From JBHELB01 sp041859045 (GTDB lineage: Bacteria > Hydrogenedentota > Hydrogenedentia > Hydrogenedentales > SLHB01): 64,000 nt of DNA. A model generated the notes under the pieces. It was not told the origin of the DNA. It worked only from the letters and a program-made list of their open reading frames with translations, and searched no databases. The position numbers and the translations under genes were made by a program. Below are positions 25,200 through 33,901 of this stretch, in pieces (positions within the stretch are counted from its first letter, which is position 1; every line of letters starts with the position of its first letter). Location: the NCBI GenBank assembly GCA_041859045.1, contig JBHELB010000039.1, positions 106,110-170,109 of the forward strand, written 5' to 3'.

Positions 25200-26081
25200 C
25201 TATTGCGGTGAACGGAACGTTCCTCCGCCGATAGCCGCCGCTTCGTTCAACATACCCTCCGCGCGCGCCATGATCGTGGCGAAATCGGCGCCGTCGCGCG
25301 GCGTCTCCACCAGACCGGCGTAGAACGACAACTCTTCTCCGATCAACGCGGGTGTTACCGCTCGATACTGCTCCCAAAGTCGCTCAACAAAGACGCGTGC
25401 GCCCGGCAAACGAGTTTCCGGAAGGTACACCAGAAAACGGCTTCCCTCCATGCGCCCGGCGAGATCGGTGGTGCGGATCTTCGCGTGAATCAACCCGGCC
25501 AACGCGGTCAACGCCAAGTCGCTCAGCGCGGGCTGTTGTTTCGTCAAGCGACGGAAGTGTTCGATCTCGACAAAGATGAGCGACGCGAAACGGCGATAGC
25601 GCTCGAGCGCGTTCACATCTTCCGCCACGGCCGCCTCGAGGGTCTCGCGCGCGAGGAGACGCGTGACATGATCGAGGCGGTGCTCGGCGCTATGCGCCGT
25701 CTTTTTGCCGAACCGAGTGAGGACGCGTGCGGTCGCCAACACGGGGTCCATCGGTTGCGGCCAATGCACATCAAGTCCGGGGCGCAGCAGACAACGGAAT
25801 GCGGGAGTAAACGCCTTAGGGGAGACATAGACCGCCGCGGTCTCTCGGGCGCTGGGGTCAAGAAGAAGGGAACGTTGGAACTCGGCGGTCGTCAGGTCCG
25901 CAAGCGGCTCCGCCACCACCACGGCGATCGCGGGAGCCCGACGCAGCGCGTCAAGCGCATGGCGCCCGTCGGACGCCACCCACACGCTGCGTCCTTCCTG
26001 CCGCAGCGCGGCCTCAAACGCGGCGCACCACGCCGCGTCCCCTGCCGCCACAAACTCCGTCTGTGCCGCCTGATCCGTCAT
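25200..26081 (-). CDS. Degenerate GGDEF-domain protein with receiver-like N-terminus
   Basis: The first ~125 residues resemble a response-regulator receiver fold but lack a clear phosphoacceptor. A GGDEF-like domain follows from about 135: ASLIFVEIEHFRRL aligns with the LLxDIDxFK strand, and GRMEGSRFLVYLP occupies the position of the GGDEF loop. The catalytic GG-D/E-EF residues are not retained, so cyclase activity is unlikely and a regulatory or binding role is more probable. Start 26081 has AAGGAG seven bases upstream; a longer frame to 26117 is less likely. It converges on the ABC-F gene with 6 bases between stops. Confidence 0.75.
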   Translation of the reverse strand: MTDQAAQTEFVAAGDAAWCAAFEAALRQEGRSVWVASDGRHALDALRRAPAIAVVVAEPLADLTTAEFQRSLLLDPSARETAAVYVSPKAFTPAFRCLLRPGLDVHWPQPMDPVLATARVLTRFGKKTAHSAEHRLDHVTRLLARETLEAAVAEDVNALERYRRFASLIFVEIEHFRRLTKQQPALSDLALTALAGLIHAKIRTTDLAGRMEGSRFLVYLPETRLPGARVFVERLWEQYRAVTPALIGEELSFYAGLVETPRDGADFATIMARAEGMLNEAAAIGGGTFRSPQ

Positions 26082-26145
26082 GGTGTTCTCCTTGCCCCAT
26101 TTTGCGCACGGAGGCACGCGCAGTCAACGCGCGGCCCGTCAATTT

Positions 26146-26175
26146 TTGACTTCGCGGTCCGGGCTGGAGTCTAAT
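26146..26175 (+). promoter_or_regulatory. Candidate sigma70-type promoter for the dehydrogenase gene
   Basis: TTGACT (26146-26151) and TCTAAT (26170-26175) each match 5 of 6 consensus positions and are separated by 18 bases. They precede the start at 26248 by about 70 bases and lie just outside the divergent minus-strand gene. Confidence 0.6.
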
Positions 26176-26247
26176 TATTGGGAATGCATACGGGAACGCA
26201 TTTGCGGAAGAATGCCCGTTTCGCTAGATCCGAACAGGAGCCCCTGA

Positions 26248-27198
26248 ATGATACAGAAACGCACGATTGGCATCGTCGGCGCAGGCCGGGTCGGCATGGC
26301 CGCCGCCTACTGCATGTTCCTGCGCGACACCGCCAGCGAGATTATCTTGGTCGATCTCGATATGCAGCGCGCCGAGGGCGAAGCGATGGACCTCATGCAC
26401 GGGGCGTCGCTGGCCGATCCGGTGACGGTACGCGCCGCGAATATCGAAGCGCTGTCGAGCGCGCAAGTGGTCGTGTTGTCGGCGGGAACGAGCCGCCGCG
26501 CGGGCGAAGGCCGAATCGATCTGCTAAACCGCAACGTATCGATCTTCCGCGACCTCGTCACCGCGCTGGACGAGCACGCTCCAAACGCGATTCTCGTCGT
26601 GGCGACGGATCCCGTCGACACCATCACGTATGTTGTGCAGCACCTTAGTCAACGTCCGCGTTCGCGGGTGATCGGCACGGGCACGATGCTCGACACCTCG
26701 CGCTTCCGCGCGCAGTTGGCCGCGCATTATGGTGTGGATCCGCGCTCCGTGGACGCCTACATTCTCGGCGAGCACGGGGATTCCGAGGTGCCGATCTGGA
26801 GTACGGCGTCGATCGGCGGGCTGCGCATTAAAGACCGGCCCGTGCTGAATAAGCCCTTTGACGAAGGAGCCATGAGCGCGCTGTTCGAGCGCGTCCGTTA
26901 CGCCGGACGCGAAGTCATCGCGCGTAAAGGGTTCACCAGTTCGGCGATCGGCATCGTGATCAATCATCTTTGCGAGACCATTCTCGACGACCAGAAGTCG
27001 GTGCTGACGGTGAGCGTGCCGTTCGAAGGAGAATACGGCGTGGAAGGCATTTGTATGAGCCTTCCGTGCGTCATTGGAAAGAGTGGGGTGGAAGGCCGTA
27101 TCGTCGCCAACCTGTCCGCGCCCGAAGTCGACGCCATGCGCCACTGCGCGAAGGTGTTGGGCGAGAGCATCGAGGCGCTTACAATAGGGCAATCCTAG
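26248..27198 (+). CDS. Malate/lactate dehydrogenase family protein
   Basis: This is an NAD-dependent 2-hydroxyacid dehydrogenase of the LDH/MDH family. The dinucleotide-binding GAGRVG is at 11-16 and Asp36 selects NAD. The catalytic histidine is in GEHGDSE (His176), and the substrate arginine is in LDTSRFR (~153). The specificity loop reads AGTSRRAGEGR (79-89): arginine occupies the position of LDH Gln102, which in characterised enzymes marks malate/oxaloacetate specificity. Overall the sequence otherwise resembles LDH-like MDHs. Length 316 is normal. It has its own promoter candidate. I favour malate dehydrogenase; lactate cannot be excluded. Confidence 0.9.
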   Translation: MIQKRTIGIVGAGRVGMAAAYCMFLRDTASEIILVDLDMQRAEGEAMDLMHGASLADPVTVRAANIEALSSAQVVVLSAGTSRRAGEGRIDLLNRNVSIFRDLVTALDEHAPNAILVVATDPVDTITYVVQHLSQRPRSRVIGTGTMLDTSRFRAQLAAHYGVDPRSVDAYILGEHGDSEVPIWSTASIGGLRIKDRPVLNKPFDEGAMSALFERVRYAGREVIARKGFTSSAIGIVINHLCETILDDQKSVLTVSVPFEGEYGVEGICMSLPCVIGKSGVEGRIVANLSAPEVDAMRHCAKVLGESIEALTIGQS

Positions 27199-27336
27199 CA
27201 ACGGCGAGAAACCGGCGTTTCCTTCGAGTGGAAAGCGCCTTGGCACAACGCTAGAGTATCGAGCTTGTAAAACGCCCCGGGCGGGGGACGCCAGGGGATG
27301 CGGGTGGCATCTGAAACCGGAAGGGGTATCGAGGTT

Positions 27337-28449
27337 ATGGCAGAGAAGAGTGTGAGCACGGACTCGTTGAGCATCGAGATTGCCAAGGAGTACAAGGGGA
27401 AAAAGTTCCGCGTGGCGTTCATCGGCTGTGGCGGCATTGCGCACACCCACGCCATCGCGCTCGAGCGTATGCCGGACGTCGAAATCGTCGCGGGCATGGA
27501 TATTGACAAGGACCGCTTGAAGGTATTCGGCGACAAGTTCGGCGTTACTAAGCTGTACACGGACTGGAACAAGATGCTCAAGGAAGTGCGCCCGGACGGT
27601 GTGAGCGTGTGCACGCCGAATGGAGCGCATGCCCCGGCGTCCGTCGCCGCGTCGAACGCGGGGTGCCACGTGATTTGCGAGAAGCCCATGGCCATGACGC
27701 CCGCCGAATGCGAGAAAATGCTCGCCGCGGCCAAGAAGGCCAAGAAGAAATTTGTGATCGGGTTCCAGTACCGCTATCACCCGAACAGTCAGTTCCTCAA
27801 GCGCGCGCGCGATGCGGGCGAATTCGGCGACATCATGTTCGTCAAGTGTCAGGCGTTGCGTCGCCGCGGCATCCCGAACTGGGGCGTGTTTGGGCAGAAG
27901 AAACTTCAGGGCGGCGGACCGATGATCGACATCGGCGTTCATGTCCTCGAAATGGCGCACTACGTCATGGGTTCGCCCAAGCCCGTCGCGGCGTCGGGCA
28001 ACATCTGGACGTTCATGGGCAACAAGCCGTCGAAGGTGGTTAGCGCGTGGCCGAACTGGGACCACAAGACCTACACCGTCGAGGACATGGCGATCGGGCA
28101 GATTCGTTTCGACAACGGCGCGCTGCTTCAGGTCGAGGCGAGCTTCGTGGCGCATATCGAGAAGGATGTGTGGAACTTCAATCTCATGGGCACCAAAGGC
28201 GGCGCTCAGTGGGATCCGCCCGCGATCTTCCACGACCGATGCGACACGATGATGAACTCGACGCCGGGCTTCCTGTCCACCGACACGTCGTTCGACGCGT
28301 TGTTCACGCAGAAACTGCGCAACTGGATCGACGGCTGCACCAAGAACACCCCGCTGGAAGCCCCGGGCGAAGCGGGCTTGGCCATTCAGAAGATGCTCGA
28401 CGGCATCTACCGCTCCGCGGCAGCCGGAAAAGAAGTCACCATTAAATAA
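27337..28449 (+). CDS. Gfo/Idh/MocA family oxidoreductase
   Basis: This family oxidises or reduces sugars, inositols and related compounds with NAD(P). The Rossmann motif is GCGGIAHTH at about 30-38, the conserved CEKPMA supplies the catalytic lysine (~122), and MIDIGVHVLEMAHY supplies the D-x-x-x-H pair (~200). The 370-residue length is typical. I chose ATG 27337, preceded by GGAAGGGG and GAGG; an in-frame ATG at 27298 is the alternative. It lacks an export signal. The substrate is not determined. A strong terminator follows. Confidence 0.92.
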   Translation: MAEKSVSTDSLSIEIAKEYKGKKFRVAFIGCGGIAHTHAIALERMPDVEIVAGMDIDKDRLKVFGDKFGVTKLYTDWNKMLKEVRPDGVSVCTPNGAHAPASVAASNAGCHVICEKPMAMTPAECEKMLAAAKKAKKKFVIGFQYRYHPNSQFLKRARDAGEFGDIMFVKCQALRRRGIPNWGVFGQKKLQGGGPMIDIGVHVLEMAHYVMGSPKPVAASGNIWTFMGNKPSKVVSAWPNWDHKTYTVEDMAIGQIRFDNGALLQVEASFVAHIEKDVWNFNLMGTKGGAQWDPPAIFHDRCDTMMNSTPGFLSTDTSFDALFTQKLRNWIDGCTKNTPLEAPGEAGLAIQKMLDGIYRSAAAGKEVTIK

Positions 28450-28466
28450 CCCGTCCACTTAGGAAA

Positions 28467-28498
28467 GGGGCTTTCCCTCGGGAAAGCCCCCTTTTTTT
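28467..28498. terminator. Terminator between convergent genes
   Basis: GGGGCTTTCC (28467-28476) pairs perfectly with GGAAAGCCCC (28481-28490) around a CTCG loop, followed by seven T residues (28492-28498). It terminates the plus-strand oxidoreductase gene and overlaps the end of the minus-strand permease gene at 28497. Confidence 0.92.
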
Positions 28499-29612
28499 AT
28501 GTCAACGTCTTTCGGAAGCGGCTCGACGCGATGGCGATGATCCCGACGCCCATGAAGGCGAGGCACAGGGCTTGGGGCCAGAGGTCTGCAAAACCCGCGC
28601 CGCGCAGAATGATGCCGCGCAGGATACGGATGAAGTAGGTGGCGGGGATAATCTGGCCCAATAGGTAGATGGGCGTGGGCATCTGCTCCTGCGGGAACAT
28701 GAACCCGGACAGCATCACCGTGGGCAGGATAAACACAAAGGCAAGCTGCACCGCCTGCATCTGATTCGCGGCGATGGTGGATACCAGTAACCCGAGTCCG
28801 AGCGAGGCGAACAAGAAGATAGTCGAGAATCCCGCAAGCAACGCGACGTTGCCCGCGATGGGCACGCCGAACAGAAAGTGCATGATGAAGACGCACATGC
28901 TCGCGTCGAACGCGCCGATAACGGCGTACGGCGCAAGCTTGCCAAGCATCAACCCCAGCCGCGACACGGGCGTGACCATGAGCTGTTCGAGCGTACCGTT
29001 TTCTTTCTCGCGCACGATGGCGAACGCGGTGAGGATCATGGTGACCGCCTGCATCACCACGGCGACCAGCGCGGGGACCATGAAATTCGGCGTCTTCATA
29101 TCGGGGTTGAACAACACGCGCGTCCGCATTTCGACCGGCAGTTCGCCTTGCGCGCCGATGTCGCGTGCGACGATCTGCAGCGACTCGCGCAGTCCGATCG
29201 CCTGCGCCACGTTGAGCGCCTGCATCGCCACGTTCGAATCACTTCCGTCGAGCAACACCTGCACCTTCGCGCTACGTCCGGCCAGAATCGCATCGGAGTA
29301 ATCCGGCGGAATCTTGACCGCCACTTTCACGCGCCCCCGCACAATCGCGTCGCGCATCTCGCGGTCGCTGTTCACAAATTCCTTGATGCGGAACGTGCCC
29401 GTGTTCTGGAACGTGTCGACGAGGTCGCGCGCGGCCTGGCGGCCGTCGAGGCAATAGATCGCCGTGCCGATGTGCTTGACGTCGAGGTCGATGGCATAGC
29501 CGAACATGGTGAGGTCCATCGACGGCACCAGCACCATGAGGAAAAGCGTCCGCGGGTCGCGAAGAACGTGGAACGTTTCCTTGTAAATAATCGAAGCGAG
29601 ACCTCTAAACAC
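28497..29612 (-). CDS. ABC-2 type exporter permease
   Basis: This is the membrane subunit of an ABC-2 exporter of the YbhR/YhhJ type. One N-terminal transmembrane helix (about 22-42) is followed by a large extracytoplasmic domain (~45-175) and a C-terminal bundle of five to six helices from about 185. The conserved REKENGTLEQL and MLSGFMFPQEQMP segments are visible. It is last in the minus-strand order TetR, HlyD, ATPase, permease, and overlaps the ATPase gene by 8 bases. A close paralogue lies at 36430-37542. Substrates of such pumps range from drugs to lipids; none is implied here. Confidence 0.93.
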   Translation of the reverse strand: MFRGLASIIYKETFHVLRDPRTLFLMVLVPSMDLTMFGYAIDLDVKHIGTAIYCLDGRQAARDLVDTFQNTGTFRIKEFVNSDREMRDAIVRGRVKVAVKIPPDYSDAILAGRSAKVQVLLDGSDSNVAMQALNVAQAIGLRESLQIVARDIGAQGELPVEMRTRVLFNPDMKTPNFMVPALVAVVMQAVTMILTAFAIVREKENGTLEQLMVTPVSRLGLMLGKLAPYAVIGAFDASMCVFIMHFLFGVPIAGNVALLAGFSTIFLFASLGLGLLVSTIAANQMQAVQLAFVFILPTVMLSGFMFPQEQMPTPIYLLGQIIPATYFIRILRGIILRGAGFADLWPQALCLAFMGVGIIAIASSRFRKTLT

Positions 29613-30552
29613 GGAGTTCCTTGTCCTTCTGGCGAGTCAACGTGACAAATACGTCTTCGAGTGTGGGCGGTATCTCGGCGATTTCCGGATCGCCAAAACC
29701 CGCCTCGATGAGGTCCTGTCGCATGTGTTCGTCGTTGCCGGTTTCGAGCAGCACGTGCAGCGCATCGCCGAAAATCGTCGCGTCGCGCACGTAGTCGTAA
29801 GCGTTCAGGCGGCGCATGGCCGTCGCGGGGCGCGCGCAGCGAACCTGCATGCGCTTCGTGCCCGGGGGCGACACTTCGGGCAGTTCCTTTAGTTCATTGG
29901 GCGTGCCGCAGACCATGAGTTTCGAGAAATAGATGTAGCCCACGTGGCTGCAACGCTCCGCTTCGTCCATGTAGTGCGTCGTGACGAAGAACGTTACCCC
30001 GCGTCCGGACAGGTCAAATAGAAGATTCCACAGGTCGCGCCGCGCGACGGGATCGATGCCCGCCGTGGGTTCGTCGAGAAACATCAGTTTGGGTTTATGC
30101 ACCAGCGCACAGGCCAGCGCGAGCCGCTGCTTCCAGCCCCCGGACAGTTGCCCGGCCAAGCGCTTGCGGTAATTCCCGATGCCGACGATCTCGATGACCT
30201 CTTCCATGCGGTCTTTCATCTCGCGCGCGGGAATGCCGTAAATTTTCGAATAGAACGTGAGGTTTTCCATCACGGTCAGGTCGGTGTACAAACTGAATTG
30301 CTGCGACATGTACCCGATGTTGCGCTTGATGACCTCGCCCTGCTTGCCGATGTTGTAGCCAAGCACCGTCGCGGAGCCGCCCGACGGCCGCAGCAGCCCG
30401 CACAGCATGCGGATTACCGTCGACTTGCCCGAGCCGTTCGGCCCAAGGAAACCGAAGATACTGCCCTCTTCGATCGAAAAACTTACGTCGTCGACCGCGG
30501 TGAACGAACCGAAGCGGCGCGTAATTCCGTTCGCCTCAATGACGACGCTCAT
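29605..30552 (-). CDS. ABC exporter ATP-binding protein
   Basis: This is the ATPase partner of the downstream permease. Walker A is GPNGSGKS (~38-45), the signature is LSGGWKQRLALA (~140), Walker B is KLMFLDEPTAGID (~160), and the H-loop is in VTTHYMDEAERC. A ~90-residue C-terminal extension is typical of the YbhF/DrrA type. The start overlaps the stop of the HlyD gene by 4 bases. Confidence 0.95.
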   Translation of the reverse strand: MSVVIEANGITRRFGSFTAVDDVSFSIEEGSIFGFLGPNGSGKSTVIRMLCGLLRPSGGSATVLGYNIGKQGEVIKRNIGYMSQQFSLYTDLTVMENLTFYSKIYGIPAREMKDRMEEVIEIVGIGNYRKRLAGQLSGGWKQRLALACALVHKPKLMFLDEPTAGIDPVARRDLWNLLFDLSGRGVTFFVTTHYMDEAERCSHVGYIYFSKLMVCGTPNELKELPEVSPPGTKRMQVRCARPATAMRRLNAYDYVRDATIFGDALHVLLETGNDEHMRQDLIEAGFGDPEIAEIPPTLEDVFVTLTRQKDKELRV

Positions 30553-31691
30553 GCCGATCCCTTCGCAGGGGCCGCCGCGCCAGACGTAGCGTCGTCGAAG
30601 TGCGCGGTCGCCGTCATGCCGGCCTTCAACTTGCCGTCGTGCGAGTCCAACTCGAACTTGATGCCGAATACCTGCTGCACGCGCTCTTCTTTGGTCTGCA
30701 AGTTGCGCGGCGTGTACTCGCCTTCGGTGGCGATTTGGATGATCGTCCCCTCAAAGCGCTCGTCGCCGGTGCTGTCCGTCATCAGCGGCACGCGGTCGCC
30801 CACCTTGAACCGCCCCAGCACGCCCGCGCTCACGAACACCACCAGCTTGAGCCGGTGTGGATCGACCAAGCGCGCCACCGCCCCGGGCTTCACGATGTCG
30901 CCCGGCTCCAGATCGAGCGATTCCACCACCGCCTCGAACGGCGCGGAGATCTCCGTCTCGCGCAACGCCGTTTCCGTCCGCGCGACGTTGGCCGCGGCAG
31001 TATCCCGCGCCGCCCGCGCCGCCTCGAGGTCTTCCTTGCGCGCGCCATTGCGCACCAGTTCCAGCGCGGCCTGCGCCTGTTCCGCCGTGGCCCTGGCCAT
31101 CGCCAACTGCTCGCTGCGCACGCCCTCGGCGACCATCTGGGCCTGCTCGGTCGCGGCGCGCAACTGCGCTTCGGCCGCTTCATACGCATGCTGCGCCTGA
31201 TCGCGAAGCTGCGTGGACACCGCCTTCTGCTCGTACAACTTGCGGACGCGGTCGTACTCGGCCTTGGCCGTGTCGCGTTGGGCGCGAACCGCCGCCGCCG
31301 TGCTCTTTGCGGACTGAATCTCCTGCGAACGCGCGCCTTTCTGCGCCATCTCGTACTGCTGCCGCGCGACTTCCGCCGCGGCTTCGGCCTGACGCAGTTC
31401 CTCCGGCCGCGCGCCGGTCTGAAGCTTCGTCAGCAAGGCGTCGGCCTGCGCCAGTTGCGCCAGCGCCGCGTCGAGCGCCGCCTTGGCCTCGTCCGCCTCC
31501 AGCCGCACCAGCACCGCGCCCTGCGCCACCCGCGCGCCTTCCTTCACCAACACCTCCGCCACGCGCCCGCCGATCTTCGAGCCCACGTCCGCGTCGATGG
31601 CCTCAATCTGGCCTGTCACCTCCAGCGGAGCCTGGCCCGAGCCGTTACACCCCGCCAGCACCAGCAAGCCCATCACCACCCAGCGTTTCAT
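30549..31691 (-). CDS. HlyD-family membrane-fusion lipoprotein
   Basis: This periplasmic adaptor connects the inner-membrane ABC exporter to an outer-membrane channel. The signal ends in lipobox LAGC with Cys15. A biotinyl-lipoyl half (GQIEAIDADVGSKIGGRVAEV) is followed by a long Ala/Glu/Gln-rich coiled-coil hairpin (~60-215), the second lipoyl half (ISAPFEAVVESLDLEPGDIV) and a beta-barrel. The start at 31691 lies in an ATGA overlap with the TetR stop; an in-frame extension farther upstream runs inside tetR. No outer-membrane channel is encoded nearby. Confidence 0.93.
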   Translation of the reverse strand: MKRWVVMGLLVLAGCNGSGQAPLEVTGQIEAIDADVGSKIGGRVAEVLVKEGARVAQGAVLVRLEADEAKAALDAALAQLAQADALLTKLQTGARPEELRQAEAAAEVARQQYEMAQKGARSQEIQSAKSTAAAVRAQRDTAKAEYDRVRKLYEQKAVSTQLRDQAQHAYEAAEAQLRAATEQAQMVAEGVRSEQLAMARATAEQAQAALELVRNGARKEDLEAARAARDTAAANVARTETALRETEISAPFEAVVESLDLEPGDIVKPGAVARLVDPHRLKLVVFVSAGVLGRFKVGDRVPLMTDSTGDERFEGTIIQIATEGEYTPRNLQTKEERVQQVFGIKFELDSHDGKLKAGMTATAHFDDATSGAAAPAKGSA

Positions 31692-32350
31692 TCCAAGCCC
31701 TTTCCGCATCCTTCGCCGCCCGTCTCGAGCAGCCCATGAAAGTAAATCGTCGTCAACGTGTCGATGATCGCCTCGCGCCGCAGCGGCGTCACGTTCTTGA
31801 CCCCCAACACCTCCTGCGTGATCACAAACGAGAAGAACCCGCCCAGCAAGCATTGCGCCGCCACCAGCGGATCCATCTTCTTCACAATCCCCAGCGCCAT
31901 CCCCGCCTCGAGTACCCGCGCCAGACTCATGTCCGCGTTCGGCAGTATCTCCTCCAGGTACATCCTCCGCAACGCCGGCAAATGATTCCACTCCGCCACC
32001 ACCAACGGCAGCACCCGCGCCATTTCCGGGGTCATCAACGCGTCCAAAAACAGCGCCGCCAACTCCCGCGTCTGCGCCTCCGGGTCGCGCGCGGGGTCAA
32101 ACTCCAGCCGCGGCAGCAACTCCACCGCCTGCTGAATCCGGGCCCGCACCATCGCCAGAAAGACCTCCGCCTTGTTCGGGAAATAGAGGTAAATCGTCCC
32201 CTTCGTAATCCCCGCCTCGTGCGCGATCTCGTCCATCGTCGCGCCGCGAAAGCCCTTCTGCGAAAACACCTCCAGCGCAGCCGACAAAATCTGTGCGGGC
32301 CGCTGGTCGGGCAACCGGTGCCATTTCGGGACAGCTTGGGCAGTGGTCAT
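31688..32350 (-). CDS. TetR/AcrR-family transcriptional regulator
   Basis: The N-terminal ~50 residues hold the TetR helix-turn-helix (ILSAALEVFSQKG, then TMDEIAHEAGITKGTIYLYF at about 38-57). The remaining ~150 residues form the helical ligand-binding and dimer domain. It is the first gene of the exporter operon and presumably represses it. Two matching operator-like palindromes flank the promoter upstream (32377-32416), which supports autoregulation. It is probably induced by a substrate of the pump. Confidence 0.94.
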   Translation of the reverse strand: MTTAQAVPKWHRLPDQRPAQILSAALEVFSQKGFRGATMDEIAHEAGITKGTIYLYFPNKAEVFLAMVRARIQQAVELLPRLEFDPARDPEAQTRELAALFLDALMTPEMARVLPLVVAEWNHLPALRRMYLEEILPNADMSLARVLEAGMALGIVKKMDPLVAAQCLLGGFFSFVITQEVLGVKNVTPLRREAIIDTLTTIYFHGLLETGGEGCGKGLE

Positions 32351-32376
32351 AGTGGCTTTCCTGAGGATTAGACTAA

Positions 32377-32416
32377 CTAACCGGTCATTTATTCTATCAA
32401 CTAACTGACCGGTTAG
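32377..32416. promoter_or_regulatory. TetR-type operator pair
   Basis: CTAACCGGTCA (32377-32387) and TGACCGGTTAG (32406-32416) are perfect 11-bp inverted copies, and each contains the palindrome ACCGGT. Such ACTAACCGGTCAGT-like sites are typical operators of AcrR-type repressors. They bracket the -10 and overlap the -35 side of the minus-strand promoter at 32391-32420. Confidence 0.8.
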
Positions 32417-32420
32417 TCAA
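32391..32420 (-). promoter_or_regulatory. Promoter of the tetR-hlyD-ABC operon
   Basis: Read on the minus strand, TTGACT (32420-32415) and TAGAAT (32396-32391) each match 5 of 6 consensus positions with 18 bases between them. The start codon is 41 bases beyond the -10. The operator palindromes overlap this promoter. Confidence 0.7.
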
Positions 32421-32432
32421 ATGCAGCCCGCG

Positions 32433-33632
32433 CTATCGCACATTGCCGTGGGTGTCGATGCGGAGCACCTGGGTGTGGTTGCCGTCGGTGCCGGTGGTGA
32501 TGTAATTGCCGGTGTTGGTCAAAGCGATGCCGTTGATTTCGTAGGCGCTGCTGACGCTTTTGTTCCAGAGAAGATTCCCGTTAGGGTCGAGCTGCATGAC
32601 GAACCCGCCGTTGGTGATGATCGGAAAGAAATTCCCTACATACCGAACTGTCGTGGCTTGCCCCACCATCACGATACGGCCTTCGTTATCCACCACGCCA
32701 TCGCGAACGTGGTATTGATCGAGTTGTTCAAGGGGAACTATGTCAGCGCCGTACACCGTCCACAGAACGTTCCCAGCCGCGTCGAGCCGGATGACCGCGG
32801 GCCGGGGATTGTTGGTGGCTGCCGTGCCCACGGCCACGAAACCGCCATCGGACGTCTCGGACACGCCGGTGAGAGTGATGGTCCACCCTACAGGTTGCCA
32901 CCACAAGACGTTGCCTTCTTGGTCTAAGCGAACGATCTGCGCATCGGCTCCCACCATCACATAGCCGCCATCCGAGACTGGTTTGATACGTTCGAGTCCG
33001 TTGTATTGGACTGGGGACTCATAGTTGCGATCCCAGACAATGTCCCCGTTAACGTCAAGTTTGCGCAGGAATACACGGTCAGTGTACGTATACGCCTTAT
33101 TCGCCGCCTGTAACGTCAAGAACGTGCGTGTGCCCGCAATGACGCAGCCGCCGTCTCCAGACGCCGCCATGTCCCGCGGTTCGATTAGTTCTCGTCCGTA
33201 GCGTCTGTCCCACAGAACCTCGCCGTCCGCGTCCAACTTCACGGCGCGAAGTTCTGTAATATCGCTAGCAAAATCATCATCATTATCTTTGCCAGCGATT
33301 ACAAATGCCGCGTCTGATACAGGGCTTCCGGATACTCTCCACCATCCGCCGGGATATGTGCCTTCGAATAGTCCTCCCCACAGTAGGCCACCAGCCGACG
33401 AAACGAGTGCTGCGGATGAGAGGAAGTGGATCGTTTGCGTGTCTTCTCCGCTCCCCGCGATGAAGTAGTTGCCATCCTGCAACGCAAAGATCCGTTGTCC
33501 GATGTCTACATACTCTCCCAGCGGATACAGCCAGCCATTCGGAGAGACGCCACCTCCCGGGCAGCCCAAAAACGCCAGCGCCCCCAGCATGAGCGCGGTT
33601 CCGGCGACTAGGACTCTGGTTGATGCCTGCAT
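32433..33632 (-). CDS. Probable lipoprotein with beta-propeller-like repeats
   Basis: The N-terminus carries a hydrophobic signal ending LAFLGC, an imperfect lipobox with Cys24. The rest is built from repeats of about 45-50 residues with the pattern hydrophobic-D-x-x-G-x-x-x-W followed by G-G-(F/Y)-V-hydrophobic-x-G, for example LDADGEVLWDRRYG and LDQEGNVLWWQP. This resembles PQQ/NHL-like or delta-60 propeller repeats. No catalytic residues are evident, so a surface or periplasmic binding role is likely. It is encoded upstream of, and codirectional with, the tetR operon, but a promoter separates them. Confidence 0.7.
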   Translation of the reverse strand: MQASTRVLVAGTALMLGALAFLGCPGGGVSPNGWLYPLGEYVDIGQRIFALQDGNYFIAGSGEDTQTIHFLSSAALVSSAGGLLWGGLFEGTYPGGWWRVSGSPVSDAAFVIAGKDNDDDFASDITELRAVKLDADGEVLWDRRYGRELIEPRDMAASGDGGCVIAGTRTFLTLQAANKAYTYTDRVFLRKLDVNGDIVWDRNYESPVQYNGLERIKPVSDGGYVMVGADAQIVRLDQEGNVLWWQPVGWTITLTGVSETSDGGFVAVGTAATNNPRPAVIRLDAAGNVLWTVYGADIVPLEQLDQYHVRDGVVDNEGRIVMVGQATTVRYVGNFFPIITNGGFVMQLDPNGNLLWNKSVSSAYEINGIALTNTGNYITTGTDGNHTQVLRIDTHGNVR

Positions 33633-33901
33633 GTGTGGTCCTCCGTTATGTGGGTGAAAGCGCCGTGCTCAGCGAAACGACGCGCGGGCAGGAGGCATGC
33701 GAGTTCACTGCTGCCGATTGCGACCACGGGGCACCCCTGCCAGACGGTACCGCTTTTGCCGTCAAGTGTTACAAAAGAAACTCGGTGCGAAAGGAAAGGG
33801 CGGGAGAAATTCCCAGAAGCCGCCGGAAATCGCTACAATACCGCCCGTTTCCGGGAGGAATTGGACAAGACATGCCGCCGTGCGCGGCGCGAGGGGTCTT
33901 C
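33633..33901. other. Intergenic region between divergent lipoprotein and GH38 genes
   Basis: No gene was seen in these 269 bases. A -10-like TACAAT at 33834-33839, with TTCCCA 18 bases upstream (33810-33815), is a plausible promoter for the mannosidase gene. The other half should contain the promoter of the minus-strand lipoprotein, but no clear hexamers were seen. Long in-frame extension of the mannosidase frame across this region lacks protein-like sequence. Confidence 0.5.

Noticed and set aside
27212..27240. Imperfect hairpin GGCGTTTCC / GGAAAGCGCC after the dehydrogenase gene
   Set aside because: The stem has a bulge and no T-run follows, so I did not list it as a terminator.
26524..28458. 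644-codon minus-strand frame
   Set aside because: It is antisense to the dehydrogenase and Gfo/Idh genes, both with intact family motifs.
33620..33901. Longer N-terminus for the GH38 protein
   Set aside because: The extension crosses the intergenic promoter region and is not protein-like; good ribosome-binding sites exist at 33872 and 33902.
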